A DNA stretch of 64,000 nucleotides from assembly GCA_026874595.1 (NCBI GenBank), contig CM049315.1, positions 39,510,164-39,574,163 of the forward strand, in the 5' to 3' direction. Within the stretch, counting starts at the first letter, position 1. Every line of letters starts with the position of its first letter. The position numbers and the translations under genes were made by a program. This document shows, in pieces, positions 33,313 to 44,830 of the stretch. The notes beneath the pieces were generated by a model that had not been told where the DNA came from, made no database searches, and saw only the letters and a program-made list of their open reading frames with translations. Origin of the DNA: Sipunculus nudus (lineage: Eukaryota > Annelida > Sipuncula > Golfingiida > Sipunculidae).

Positions 33313-35245
33313 CGCTGCCGTTGAGACCCGATGTCGCCTGCCCTTCTGAGGTTGTGACCAGGGTGTCACCTGCCCTCCTGAGGTTGAGACCAGGGTGTCG
33401 CCTGCCCTCCTGAGGTTGAGACAAGGGTTGTCACCTGCCCTCCTGAGGTTGAGACCAGGGTGTCGCCTGCCCTCCTGAGTTTGAGACTAGGGTGTCGCCT
33501 GCCCTCCTGAGGTTAAGACCAGGGTGTCACCTGCCCTCCTGTGGTTGAGACCAGGGTGTCGCCTGCCCTCCTGATTTTGAGACCAGGGTTTCACCTGCCC
33601 TCCTGAGGTTGAGACCAGGGTGTCACCTGCCCTCCTGAGGTTGAGCCAGGGTGTCGCCTGCCCTCCTGAGGTTGAGACCAGGGTTTGGCCTGCCCTCCTG
33701 AGGTTGAGACCAGGGTGTCACCTGCCCTCATGAGGTTGAGCCAGGGTGCCGCCTGCCCTCCTGAGGTTGAGCCAGGGTGTCGCCTGCCCTCCTGAGGTTA
33801 AGACCAGGGTGTAACCTGCCCTCCTGAGGTTGAGACCAGGGTGTCGCCTGCCCTCCTGCCGTCGAGACCCGATGTCGCCTGCCCTCCTGAGTTTAACCAG
33901 GGTGTCACCTGCCCTCCTGAGGTTGAAACCAGGGTGTCGCCTGCCCTCCTGAGTTTGAGACTAGGTTGTCGCCTGCCCTCCTGAGGTTGAGACCAGGGTG
34001 TCACCTGCCCTCTTGAGGTTGAGACCAGGGTGTCGCCTGCCCTCCTGCCGTTGAGACCCGATGTCGCCTGCCCTCCTGAGGTTAAGACCAGGGTGTCGCC
34101 TGCCCTCCTGAGGTTAAGACCAGGGTGTCACCTGCCCTCCTGAGGTTGGGTCCAGGGTGTCGCCTGCCCTCCTGCCGTTGAGACCCGATGTCGCCTGCTC
34201 TCCTGCTGTTAAGACCAGGGTGTCACCTGCCCTCCTGAGGTTGAGACCAGGGTGTCGCCTGCCCACCTGAGGTTAAGACAAGGGTGTCACCTGCCTCCCT
34301 GAGGTTGTGAATAGGGTGTCACCTGCCCTCCTGAGGTTGAGACCAGGGTTTCACCTGCCCTCCTGAGGTTGAGACCAAGGTTTCACCTGCCCTCCTGAGG
34401 TTGAGACCAGGGTGTCACCTGCCCTCCTGAGGTTGAGCCCAGGGTGTCGCCTGCTCTCCTGAGGTTGAGCCAGGGTGTCGCCTGCCCTCATGAGGTTAAG
34501 ACAAGGGTGTCACCTGCCCTCCTGAGGTTGAGACCAGGGTGTCGCCTGCCCACCTGAGGTTGAGATCGGGGTGTCGCCTGCACACCTGCCTTTGAGACAA
34601 GGGTGTCGCCTGCACTCCTGAGGTTAAGACCAGGGTGTCACCTGCCCACCTGAGGTTGAGACCAGGGTGTCGCCTGCCCTCCTGCCCTTGAGACAAGGGT
34701 GTCGCCTGCACTCCTGAGGTTGAGACCAGGGTGTCGCCTGCCCTCCTGAGGTTGAGACAAGGGTGTCAAATGCCCTCCTGAGGTTGAGACCAGGGTGTCG
34801 CCTGCCCTCCTGCCCTTGAGACCAGGGTGTCGCCTGCCCTCCTGCCCTTGAGACAAGGGTGTCGCCTGTCCTCCTGAGGTTGAGACCAGGGTGTCGCCTG
34901 CCCTCCTGAGGTTGAGACCAGGGTGACGCCTGCCCTCCTGAGGTTGAGACCAGGGTGTCACCTGCCCTCCTGCCGTTGAGACCCGATGTCGCCTGTCCTC
35001 CTGAGGTTGAGACCAGGGTGTCACCTGCCTCCCTGAGGTTGAGGCCAGGGTGTCACCTGTCCACCTGAGGTTGAGAACAAGGTTTTACCTGCCCTCCTGC
35101 CGTTGAGACAAGGGTGTCGCCTGCCCTCCTGAGGTTGAGACCAGGGTGTCACCTGCCCTCCTGAGGTTGAGACCAGGGTGTCACCTGCCCTCCTGCTGTT
35201 GAGACCAGGGTGTCACCTGCCCTCCTGCCGTTGAGACCCAGTGTC
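33313..35245. repeat. 32-bp minisatellite array, about 60 units
   Basis: The consensus unit is about 32 bp: CCTGCCCTCCTGAGGTTGAG followed by ACCAGGGTGTCA or ACCAGGGTGTCG. Units are head to tail with substitutions and occasional 1-2-bp indels. A variant reading CCGTTGAGACCCGATGTCG recurs at about 33318, 33858, 34049, 34173 and 34974, showing that variant units have spread. Because 32 is not a multiple of 3, frames on both strands stay open and encode 32-residue repeats per three units; these are not genes. Confidence 0.95.
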
Positions 35246-35485
35246 ACAACTCATGATACCTCAGTGTCACTCCTTATTTTCTTAGACCACTCCTCATGAA
35301 ACCTCCGTGTCTCTACTCATGAAACTTCAGTGCCACTCTTCATGATACCTCAGGGCCACTCCTAATGATACCTCAGTGATAGTTCTCATGATACCTCAGT
35401 GTCACTCCTCATGTGACTTATGTGTGACCCTTCATGAAACTTGTGTGTAACTCCTCATGATACCTAAGTGTCACTCTACCTGAAA
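35246..35485. repeat. 23-bp minisatellite array, about 10 units
   Basis: Unit CATGATACCTCAGTGTCACT plus CCT, for example starting near 35340, 35363, 35386, 35409 and onward at 23-bp spacing. It lies exactly between the 32-bp and about 25-bp arrays and shares the CAGTGTCAC core with both. Confidence 0.8.
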
Positions 35486-36605
35486 CCCAAGTGTTACTAT
35501 TTTCCTCTCCCATCAGGCCACAGTCCCCTCAAACGAGATCACAGTCCGACTTACCCATCAGGCCCTAGTGTCACTTTCCCCATCAGGCAACAGTGTTACT
35601 TTCCCTTCAGGCCACGGTGTTACATTTCCTTCAGTCCAAAGAGTCACTTTCCTCTCAGGCCACAGTGTTGCATTTCCTTCAGGCCAATGAGTCACTTTCC
35701 CAATCGGGCGGAAGTGTCATTTTTCCTTCAGACCACAGTGTCACTTTCTTATCAGGCCACAGTGTCACTTTCCCTTCAGGCCACAGTGTCACTTTTTCTC
35801 TTCAGACCACAGTGTCTTTTTCCCATCAGGCAAACGTGACACTTTTCCTTTAGGCCAGAGTGTCACTTTCCCCATCAAGCCAGTGTCACTTTCCCTTCAG
35901 TCCACAGTGTTACTTATCCTTCAGTCCACAGTGTTACTTTTCCGTCAGGCCATTGTGTCACTTTCCGAATCAGGCCAGAGTGTCAATAACCCTGCAGGCC
36001 ACAGTGTCACTTTCCCTTCAGTCCACAGTGTTACTTTTCCTTCAGGCCATTGTGTCACTTTCCCAATCAGGCCAGAGTGTTAATAACCCTGCAGGCCACA
36101 GTGTCACTTTCTAATCAGGCCACAGTGCACTTTCCCATCAGGTAACAGTATCACTTTCCAATCTGGTAACAGAGTCATTTTCCCTTAAGGCCAGAGTGTC
36201 ACTTTCCCCATCAGGCCAGAGTGTCAATTTCCTCATCAGGCCACAGTGTCACTTTTCCCATCAGGCCACAGTGTCACTTTCCCCATCAGGCAACAGTGTC
36301 ACTTTCTCATCAGGCCACAGTGTCAGTTTCCCCATCAGGCCAGAGTGTCACTTTCCCCATCAGGCCACAGTTTCGCTTTCCCCATCAGGCCATAGTGTCA
36401 CTTTCCCAATCAGTCCATGGTGTCACTTTTCCAATCAGGCCACAGTGCCACTTTCCCCATCAGGCCACAGTGTCACTTTCTCAGCAGGCCACAGTGTCAC
36501 CTTCCCCATTAGGCCACAGTGTTACTTTCCCCATCAGGCCACAGTGTCATTTTCTCATCAGGTCAGTGTTACTTTCCTATCGGGAAAAAGAGTCACTTTC
36601 TCGTC
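35486..36605. repeat. About 25-bp minisatellite array, block 1
   Basis: Unit about GCCACAGTGTCACTTTCCCC followed by ATCAG; length varies from 23 to 26 bp; about 45 units. The overlapping frames of up to 158 codons here are repeat translations. The block ends at the insertion beginning near 36606. Confidence 0.9.
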
Positions 36606-37849
36606 CGCAGGGTCTGGTCCAAATATTTTTAATGTATACAATTACAAATAAAATTAATTTTAAAAGTAATCGATTACAATTACAATTACTTTTATGATTC
36701 AGAAAAGTAATCAATTACAATTACAATTACCTCTTAAGTAATCACAGTTGTCTTTGTGTTTTAGGACCATTTACCTCATGCAAGAACTGGATAGGAGATT
36801 GGTTGGAACCCTTAACAATTTGTTAACAGTCTTAACAAATTTATAAAGGCACAACCTACACATTATATATAATAAAATGAATCACAGTAGGATGTGTACA
36901 AAGAGCCATTGTTAAGTGGTAATGTCATATTAAATTAAACATTTTATAGTCGCCACAAAACAGATCCAGATTGTGGTATATCAATGAAGCTTGTTGTAAA
37001 AAACCAAAGAAATCAAATCAACTACACAAAGACACAATCATGTATACGTGGCTTTGGGTTAACACTATACAGATATAAACCGGGCCATTTCAATCAAAGT
37101 GTGGTAAAAAGGGATATAACTAGTTGAATATTATTAAAAAGAAAAGCTTGGGTATATTTGCTTTTGGTATCTAAAAGGATAGACACCGTGACATTTCAAA
37201 ACAACTGTCTCTATATGTTTATTTACATAACATTCATAAACTTCTTCTTGATTTCCCAAATTAGTTTGAATTTTGCATATATTTTGTTTGCAAGTAAATT
37301 GTCATGCGCTTTGGCGAAGTGTACGAGCCAATGAAAAAAATACTTCGTCATATTGTAAACAATGAGCAACAACTGTTGTCAGACTGATTAAGCCTTTAAA
37401 CCAAGGGGTTAATTGAAATAATTTAACATTGGTTGAAGCATTTAAATTTATCATTGAATTAAATCAACAAAATGGTAATCTTACCGATGTTGGGGTAACC
37501 TGAAAATAGGTTCAGGCTACCCCTAGGAATATCTTGAAAGTGATTTAAGATAACCTGGGGTAACCTGAAGTCTTTACATTGGGATAGCTTTGATGGGAAA
37601 TTTTTTTATTCAGTCATAATTAACTAGTAGCCTGAATTAATAAATATATTATTTAAAATGCATATGTGCCTTTGAGGTACATGAGAAACAACCATGGGAA
37701 ATGGGTTTATAGCAAGGTATGCTTATACATTTGACAGTTTGGTGTAATTATTCATATGAGACAAACATACCCAAAAGTAATTGAAAAATAATTGTTTAAA
37801 CAATAACTTTTCAAATGCAATCGATAACAATTACAATTACTTTTACATA
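36606..37849. mobile_element. Insertion in the minisatellite, hAT-like subterminal repeats
   Basis: About 1.24 kb of non-satellite DNA splits the array. Both ends carry an AATTACAATTACTTTTA motif (about 36681-36697 and 37829-37845), and the left end has further AAAGTAATCAATTACAATTA units. Such AATTAC-rich subterminal arrays and a CAGGGTCTGGTCC start (36608) are reminiscent of hAT-type non-autonomous elements. No matching right terminal inverted repeat or 8-bp target duplication is seen, so the family call is weak. A GGGTAACCTGAA / TTCAGGCTACCC hairpin lies near 37492-37520. It has no coding frame. Confidence 0.45.
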
Positions 37850-38595
37850 TCACAGTGTCAGGTTTCCTTCAGGCCGCAGTGCCACATTCCTATCAGATCA
37901 AAGTCCCACTTTCCATGGGATAAAGTCCCTCTTTCGAATCAGTTCTGTGTCTATTCCCCGTCAGACCACAGTGTCAGTTTCCTATAATGTCAGAGTGCAA
38001 CATTCCTGTCAGGCCACAGTGTCACTTTTCCGTCAGGCCAAAGTCCCAATTTCCCATCAGACCACAGTGCCTCTTACCCTTTCAGGCCACAGTGTCATTT
38101 TGCAATCAGGCCACATCCCGAAAGGCTAGAGTGCTACGTTGCCATCAGGCCACAGTCACACTCCCCCCCCCCCCAGGCCACAGTGCCACTTTCCAATCAG
38201 ATCACGACAGCACTTTTCCTTCAGGCCAAACTCCCACAATTCAGTCCGATCACAGGTATACTTTTCCATTAGATGACAGGGCACAGTCCCACTTTCAACT
38301 AAGGGCACTGTCCCAGTTTCCCCATAGACCAGAGTCCCACTTCCTCTCAGGCCAAATTTTAACAATTTTATCCGATCACAGCCCAACTTTCCCATCAAGC
38401 CAGCGTAACATTTCATGAGGCCAAAGTGTCATCTTTCCCACGAGACCACAGTGTAACTTCACTCATCAGGCTAGAGTGTCACTTTCTGTTCCAGGCCACA
38501 ATGTAACATCCCATCAGGCCAGAGTGCCACGTTGCCAACAGGCCACAGTCTCAGTTCCCCTCAGGCCTCAGAGCCACTTTCAAATAAGATCACAG
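37850..38595. repeat. About 25-bp minisatellite array, block 2
   Basis: The array resumes with ATCACAGTGTCAGGTTTCC and continues for about 30 more diverged units, including forms such as TCAGATCACAGTCCAACTTTCC. Units are less uniform than in block 1. Confidence 0.85.
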
Positions 38596-39197
38596 TGAAC
38601 ACGCTTCTAGGAACAGACCTAGGACATTATTTAAACGCGTAACTGTAGAGGTACTGGAAATCGCTGCGTGGAAGCATTTCGGTTACCTAGAGCTTGATGA
38701 TTCTAGGAGAAATCAGCTGTGAAAGACATTGATTCTGAGTCTAGATAGAATAGTCTGTTAGTCTAATTAGAGTGTGCTGTTTGAACTGTGTCTCGAGAGG
38801 CAAACCAGAATTCCAGCAAGGGACTATAGGCCTTCGGAGCTCCGTGTATCTATAAATTTACTGATGGTACTGTGTACACAGTGAGAGCAAACAGTCGAGC
38901 GGGTTAACATTCCGATGTCACGTGTGCGCGAAAGTCATGTGATCGGAAACATTTAAATAAGGGCCTTCTCTGTGCAGCGTGTTTAACGGACTTAGTGATT
39001 TTTTGTGTGTTAACTTCGGACGCTTGTGAACATCAGTGCATATATGTATGGAGCGCCTCTCCAGGGAAATAAGTGTATGTTTTCGCTGATATATTGATTT
39101 GTCATTGTTAACACGTCTTATTCATCTTTTAGAGTGTACGTATGTGTAAGTTTTAGCCAGTTGGTTTGACAGTTAAAAGAAACTTTAGTTTGACAGC
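38596..39197 (+). mobile_element. 602-bp insertion with 5-bp flanking repeat, solo-LTR-like
   Basis: Unique sequence interrupts the array between CACAG (38591-38595) and CACAG (39198-39202), a possible 5-bp target duplication, although CACAG is itself part of the satellite unit. The insert starts TG and contains a TATA-like ATTTAAATAAGGGCC at about 38950-38964 followed by CTCTGTGCAGCG, a layout seen in LTR promoters. The 3' end (TTTGACAGC) is not the canonical CA, so solo LTR is only one reading. No coding frame. Confidence 0.4.
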
Positions 39198-39540
39198 CAC
39201 AGTGTAACTATCTTCATCAGGACCCTGTCACCTTCCCATCAGGCCACAGATTCATTTTTCAATCAGATCACAGTGTTTCTTTCCCTTCAGACTACACGCA
39301 AACCTACTTTTCCGTTAGATCAGGGTCCCACTTTTCCATCAGGATACATTCCCACTTTTCCATCAGATCACAGGGCCACTTTTCCATCAGGCCACAGTGG
39401 CTTTTCCCCATCCTGTCACAATGCCACTATTCCTGCAAGCCGTGTAAGCGCCCTGCAGTTAATGATATGTTACCTTTGTCCTTAAGATCCACGGCCCCAG
39501 CATTTAATCGGACTAAAGTGTCACACTTCCGTCACTTTAT
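39198..39540. repeat. About 25-bp minisatellite array, block 3 (fading)
   Basis: About ten diverged units, for example CCATCAGGCCACAGATTCA near 39236-39254. It decays by about 39440, with a last recognisable trace (AAAGTGTCACACTTCCGTC) near 39515. Confidence 0.75.
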
Positions 39541-42500
39541 GACACAATTCTTTAATCAAGGTGTATACTATATCATCTATACATCCATTCTGCGATGCCA
39601 TTCTATGATTTCGAGGTTGCTTTCTTCATTTATGTATTCATTGTTTCCCTGGATACACATTAAAAAATGGTTAGGTTATGCATTTAGGTTATGTAGGTTA
39701 TGAACGAGAGGTTTCATATTTAATTTTTTATTATTTGTCTCCTTTTAATATTTTAATTTTTGTATCTTTTAGGAGGTATACATCATATGCTCGTATGTTT
39801 TCGAAACCGTGTCTCCCTCGAATAAACACATATGTGTACCTCTTTCGGTTGAAACAATAGGACAATAGGACATTGAAGTTTATTAAGGCACAATTGCCAT
39901 GGACATTTAAAAATGTAAAGACCCAGTGTTTTGTTCTTTCAAAATGAGCCAATATCGACGTAGTGATACTAGGAAGTGCATTACAGTTTCATAAGTCTTC
40001 TTACGTACCGTTCGTTTGATCTTGGTGGGTTCTTGATTTTTCATTTATTTTAAACAACCCTTATTTTTCCATCACACATTGCATTTGATGCTTGGACAGA
40101 GGTATCGATAAATTCCTGAGACTAAGCGATAGCATAAAGGTAAATGGCGTACTTGTAGATGTGACATTTCAAGCAAATAACGGACAACATAAATCTTATT
40201 TATTTTGGTGTAATTGTCTGTGATAACACAGCACTAGACGGCATTTCCGACCATGGGGAGCTTTTTGTCTGTCCAATGCATGAGCGCCAACAATGATTAG
40301 AAATATTCAGAATCAGTTTAGTCGGTTTCAAGCAAAATAAATCACATTTATTAGAACCAATTGGCAGTGCATTCCAGTTTCCTTTGTTTTGAGCATTTTA
40401 ATGGAGAACTATACCGGATTTCATTGAAAGTACAGTGTTTTTATTTCAGTAATATCACGGTTGATGGTTCAACGTCGGCCGCAGCACATTCGATGCCACA
40501 TTGAATAATGTCACCGTGCACTTTCCTCGCCGAGTCCTTTTCATGAAGTAATTCACAGATACTAGAGTTAAGCTGCTGAGAAGAAATGCTCATGAGTGGC
40601 TTCGATTTTATTAGAAAAGTGCGAAAAACAACCCAGCCGAATCACTCAAAGCGTCTCCCGCTCGGGCAATGCTCATTTATCACCACATTCTTAAAAAAAG
40701 GCAGGGCAGCACAAGGAACAGTGTTCTGTTGTGACCGTAAGATTTATAAATTCTGGCTGCAAGCAAAACATCCAAATCTTGCCCGATTGTCACAATATAA
40801 CACCAAAAACGAGGCTATTTGGAGTCTTTGATCATTTATATTATCCTTTTTTTTTAACCATTGTACGATCCAAAGTCTGTTTTGTTTCATACAGGAATAC
40901 TTTCATTGACACTTTGCAAAAATAATATCATAGATGAGGAGCAAACCCAATATATCGTCTGGCAGAAATTAGCCATGGAAGTCACAATAAATAAAGATCA
41001 AGTCTGAAGGGAGCGCCTTTAACTTGGAATTATCTAAATGGATTAGTGCTTTGGCAATCCTACTATTTATTATCATTTTATATTTTTAAGCAAAATTAAC
41101 CACGCCGCTGCACCTAGACATCTCACACATGCCCCGCGGGGTTTAAATGAATTCGGCAGGAAACAATATTAGATTTTCTGCCAGCAATTCTAAGCTGCTT
41201 TGTTTCATAAATATACATTTATTTATTTTTCTCAAAGATGTTTCATAATCAGTGTAGGAATTTTGTTTAACTAAATAAAGCCATGTTTACCTTGACGTAT
41301 TATATTCATATCTTTATTTTGTTACCAAATAATGCTTATTGATTAAAAAAATATTTTACAGATTACCTACAGTGTAAAGTGCGTGGGCGTAGCGCTCGTC
41401 GTAACTAATGTTACAGTAATTTATCAGCCGGTGACCGTTAAGCGAGAGAATACTTCATAAATCTTAAGTGCCCCAGTTCAACTCAATCATATCCTAACTA
41501 AAAGTGGCTTAGGCAGATATTCTGTCTGTGCGTCAGCACAAATTTAATTTACTTAATGTGGAGTAGACCTCCCGCCAGCCTACGACAGCCGGCGGGAAAC
41601 GTCTGTCGTGGAACAATGACATTTCTACCAGCATTAAAGGCAACCATTTGGTGAAATCCAATCTACTCAGCTGTCTCAACTCTACTCAGCTGTCGTCTGT
41701 ATTGGTATTACATTTGTTTTACGAGCTGCATGGAGGTTTGATTTTTTTTCCACTGTTTGACAATGATTATTACGTTCAGATTATTTTTCAGGCCCATATA
41801 TCCGTCTGTCTGTTTGTCTGTCTGTCGGTGGAACTGTGTGCCTGTCTGCTAACAATAAAGGGTTATTGATGCATTTTAATGTTGCTTTTCATGAGAGGAG
41901 ATGTCAGGTTGAATTGGTGGCAGTTCCCCCCCCCCCAACTATTAGAGACTTCAATTGAACACCTAAAATGTCAGATTGCCACTGCAAATACTATCGAAAA
42001 CTACCTTAAAAAAACTTGGCTCTAAATTATTAGACAAGGACACTTCATGAAGCATATTATATTACTCTAGAGAATTCTTATGCGTATGTTTGGTGTTTAA
42101 CTGCCAAACCTAACATCAACTTATGATCAATCATAGAAAATTATAGGACGTAAACAAAAATGTTATCACAAAATTGTTTTTGTTATTTCTAACTCCCTAC
42201 GTCCGCCTTCTTTTGCAATACATTTTTGAATAGCCTGTTTCTCCTCAGCCCGTACGCATAATATTTTTTTTGCCATTGGTTCTTTGGTTATTTTGTATGT
42301 AAGCAAATTTACTAACAAATATTATGGGAGTTGACAACAGTTTTGGAGAGTAAAGTACACTAAGTTCACTAAATTACCACAAATTTGATTTTAAGACCCC
42401 ATTACGATTAGGAGATAAGGCAATTCGTCGATCCCGGCCCAGGGCGACAGGCATTTACTGGTATTAGGAGTCATCTTAATTTTGACGAGCAGACATCAAC

Positions 42501-43689
42501 TTTGATTCAATTATGGAGTTGGTAAAACCTGACACATATTTTTCTTACAATTCTAAACTTTTGCGGAGGTGTACTTGTGGTATCTGACCACTTTCTAGTT
42601 TTATATGAAATAACAAAGTACTGCACATGGAAGCGAACAACCTGCATGACAGTATATATCATAATTAAATCTTATGTTTATACGTTGTACTTTCTATACT
42701 GTATACTGATCCGACATATAAGTATTTCTGAGGGTAGCTATCTTTCTTTTAGCTTGTTATTGTTCAAAGTATTTACATGAAAGAGTACAATTATCAATGG
42801 TTCTAATTTTTTTACATGTGAACAATGTTTAAAGAATGCAATTAACAGTTCTCCGTTTGAAAATAAGGAAACAACATTTCAATTGTAAATTTCTTTCATA
42901 AAGTTTCAAATTGATAACTAGATTTGCAGTCAGCAGAGCATTTACGTCCAAACCAACCCTACAGTACACGCCCCATTATCAGGTCCATTCCAAAATGTAA
43001 AGGGGCCTCCCAAAACCACAAAGTTTCATGGAAATCTTTTCAGAAGTTTTCACGTAATCCTTGTAGCAACATCTGCATACTACCAAGTCCGTAGCTACGT
43101 ATTCACATATCTTTATGCAGCGACCCGCTATCACGTATATTTCATGAATAAAAAAAGCACGGCTGCATTGGTTCGGACCAAAACCACAACTGCCAACCAA
43201 ATCCAACGAACCAAATGTTAACAATAAACTGTTCACATTTAGTATGAATAAGAACACATGTCCGGGAAATGGGACAGGGTTATATGGCTTTACGGTATTA
43301 CATGGCATGATTGATTAGATTCTCGATGCCTTCCAAGCAATACTAAATGTTGATCGAGAGAGAGGGAGGAAGAGAGAGAAATATTTTATTCGACATAAAA
43401 GTAATGTATCCATAAACATATATTCAACATATCATTTTTTGTTTTTATTTCGTCTTCAGGCTGTTGTTACGGACTTAATCCGCTGACACAAACAACCACC
43501 TGTGACACATGGAGAAATATACATACAAATAATAAATAATATGGAGGTCAAGTATTATACATTTCATAACATTGTAGATTATTATAATATAATGAAGAAA
43601 ATTGGTGAGAGAATGGGAAGATTATTCACTTAAGTTACTGAAATATCAGTTTGTTTTATATTTTAAGGGTTTCTTTTTGGGTTAGATTA
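39541..43689. other. Intergenic, no supported gene
   Basis: AT-rich. A short TAGGTTATG duplication lies near 39672-39702, and a (CTGT)n-like tract at about 41803-41826. Small frames at 40586-40831 and 42979-43308 have no recognisable domain or splice framing. Confidence 0.5.
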
Positions 43690-44830
43690 ATTTTTAGCTC
43701 AGCTGACTGTAAGTCATCTGAGCTTTAGCAATCACTCTTTGTCCGTCGTCCGTCCGTCTGTCTGTCTGTCTGTCCGTCTGTCTAGCTGTCCGTCTGTCCG
43801 TCCGTCCGTTAACCAGGCTGGACTTGGAATCTTCTAACTTTACATCCAGAGCGGTTCATGAAAATCTCCTTGGAAACCTGGAATTAGGTCTCTCTTATCA
43901 ATATTCTTCAAGCTATGGGGCTCCGAAGTACCCCCCAGAATAATGAAAAATTTGATACAAGTTCAAGTATCTGAACAACTAATGCATTGATCACCATGAT
44001 TCTATGCAAAGATATTGATCATGGAGTGTTTCATCAGTTTGTGCAGACTGGTGGCACCACCTGTATTTTTTAAATTTTTTTTACGATTTTTCTCTATTTG
44101 GAGACCTTTAAAGATGCGGTCATATATTAACAGGGCACAAATCGTAACCGCTGGACCTGGAATCTTCTTACTTAATATCCAGAGAGGTCCATGAAAAGTC
44201 TCTATGGAAACCTGGATTTAGGTCTCTCTTACCCATATTCTTCAAGCTATGGGGCTCCGAAGTACCCCCACCCCCCAGAATAATGAAATATTTGATACAA
44301 AAGCTCAGGTATCTTAAAGATTATGCATTGATCACCATGATTCTTTGTTTGGATATTTTTCATGGAATGTTTCATTAGTTTCTGCAGACTGATGGCACCA
44401 CCTGTATTTTTTTTATTTTTTACTGTTTTTTTCTTTGTTTTTGAGCCAAAGCAGGGCACAAATCATAATCATTGGACCTGGAATCTTCTTATTTTAAATC
44501 CCGGGAGGTCCATGAGAAGTGTCCTTGGAAACATGAAATTAGGCCTCTGTTACCCATATTTTCTGAGCTATCGGGCTTATAAGCACTCCTAAGAATGATT
44601 GAAAAGTTGATACCAAATTAGGGTGCAAATTATAACCATTTTGCCCAAAAACTTCTAACTTGACATCATGAGAGTTCCTCAAAAGTTCTCCCCAGAAACT
44701 GAAATTCGGTCACTGTGACCTATATTTCCGGAGTTTTGGGGTATGTTTGAGCACCCCAGAAATAATGCAACATACACACAAATTGCCAGATTCCTCAGGG
44801 AAGGCTGGACATTATCTTAGTTATTTGCCT
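43690..44830 (+). repeat. Diverged modular tandem repeat (hairpin-headed family), locus 2
   Basis: It starts with a TTTTTAGCTCAGCTGACTG hairpin head whose other arm reads TCATCTGAGCT, then a (GTCC/GTCT)n tract. A block of about 320 bp is then present twice (about 43855-44120 and 44178-44440), sharing TCAAGCTATGGGGCTCCGAA, CATTGATCACCATGATTCT and GGCACCACCTGTATTTTTT. Further GGGCACAAATCATAATCATT-type modules lie at about 44133, 44453 and 44618. It is the same family as 4027-5260, in the same orientation. Confidence 0.7.

Noticed and set aside
33221-35024. Several open frames of 65-130 codons on both strands (repeating GRRHPGLNLRRAGDTL-like peptides)
   Set aside because: They are translations of the 32-bp minisatellite. 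A unit length not divisible by 3 keeps multiple frames open and gives 32-residue repeats in any of them.
35468-36697. Overlapping frames up to 158 codons with HQATVSLSPSG-like repeats
   Set aside because: They are translations of the 25-bp and 23-bp arrays. Frames overlap each other in different registers, have no start or splice context, and end at the satellite boundary.
33313-39540. CRISPR array
   Set aside because: Units are directly contiguous without unique spacers and the DNA is animal nuclear; these are minisatellites.
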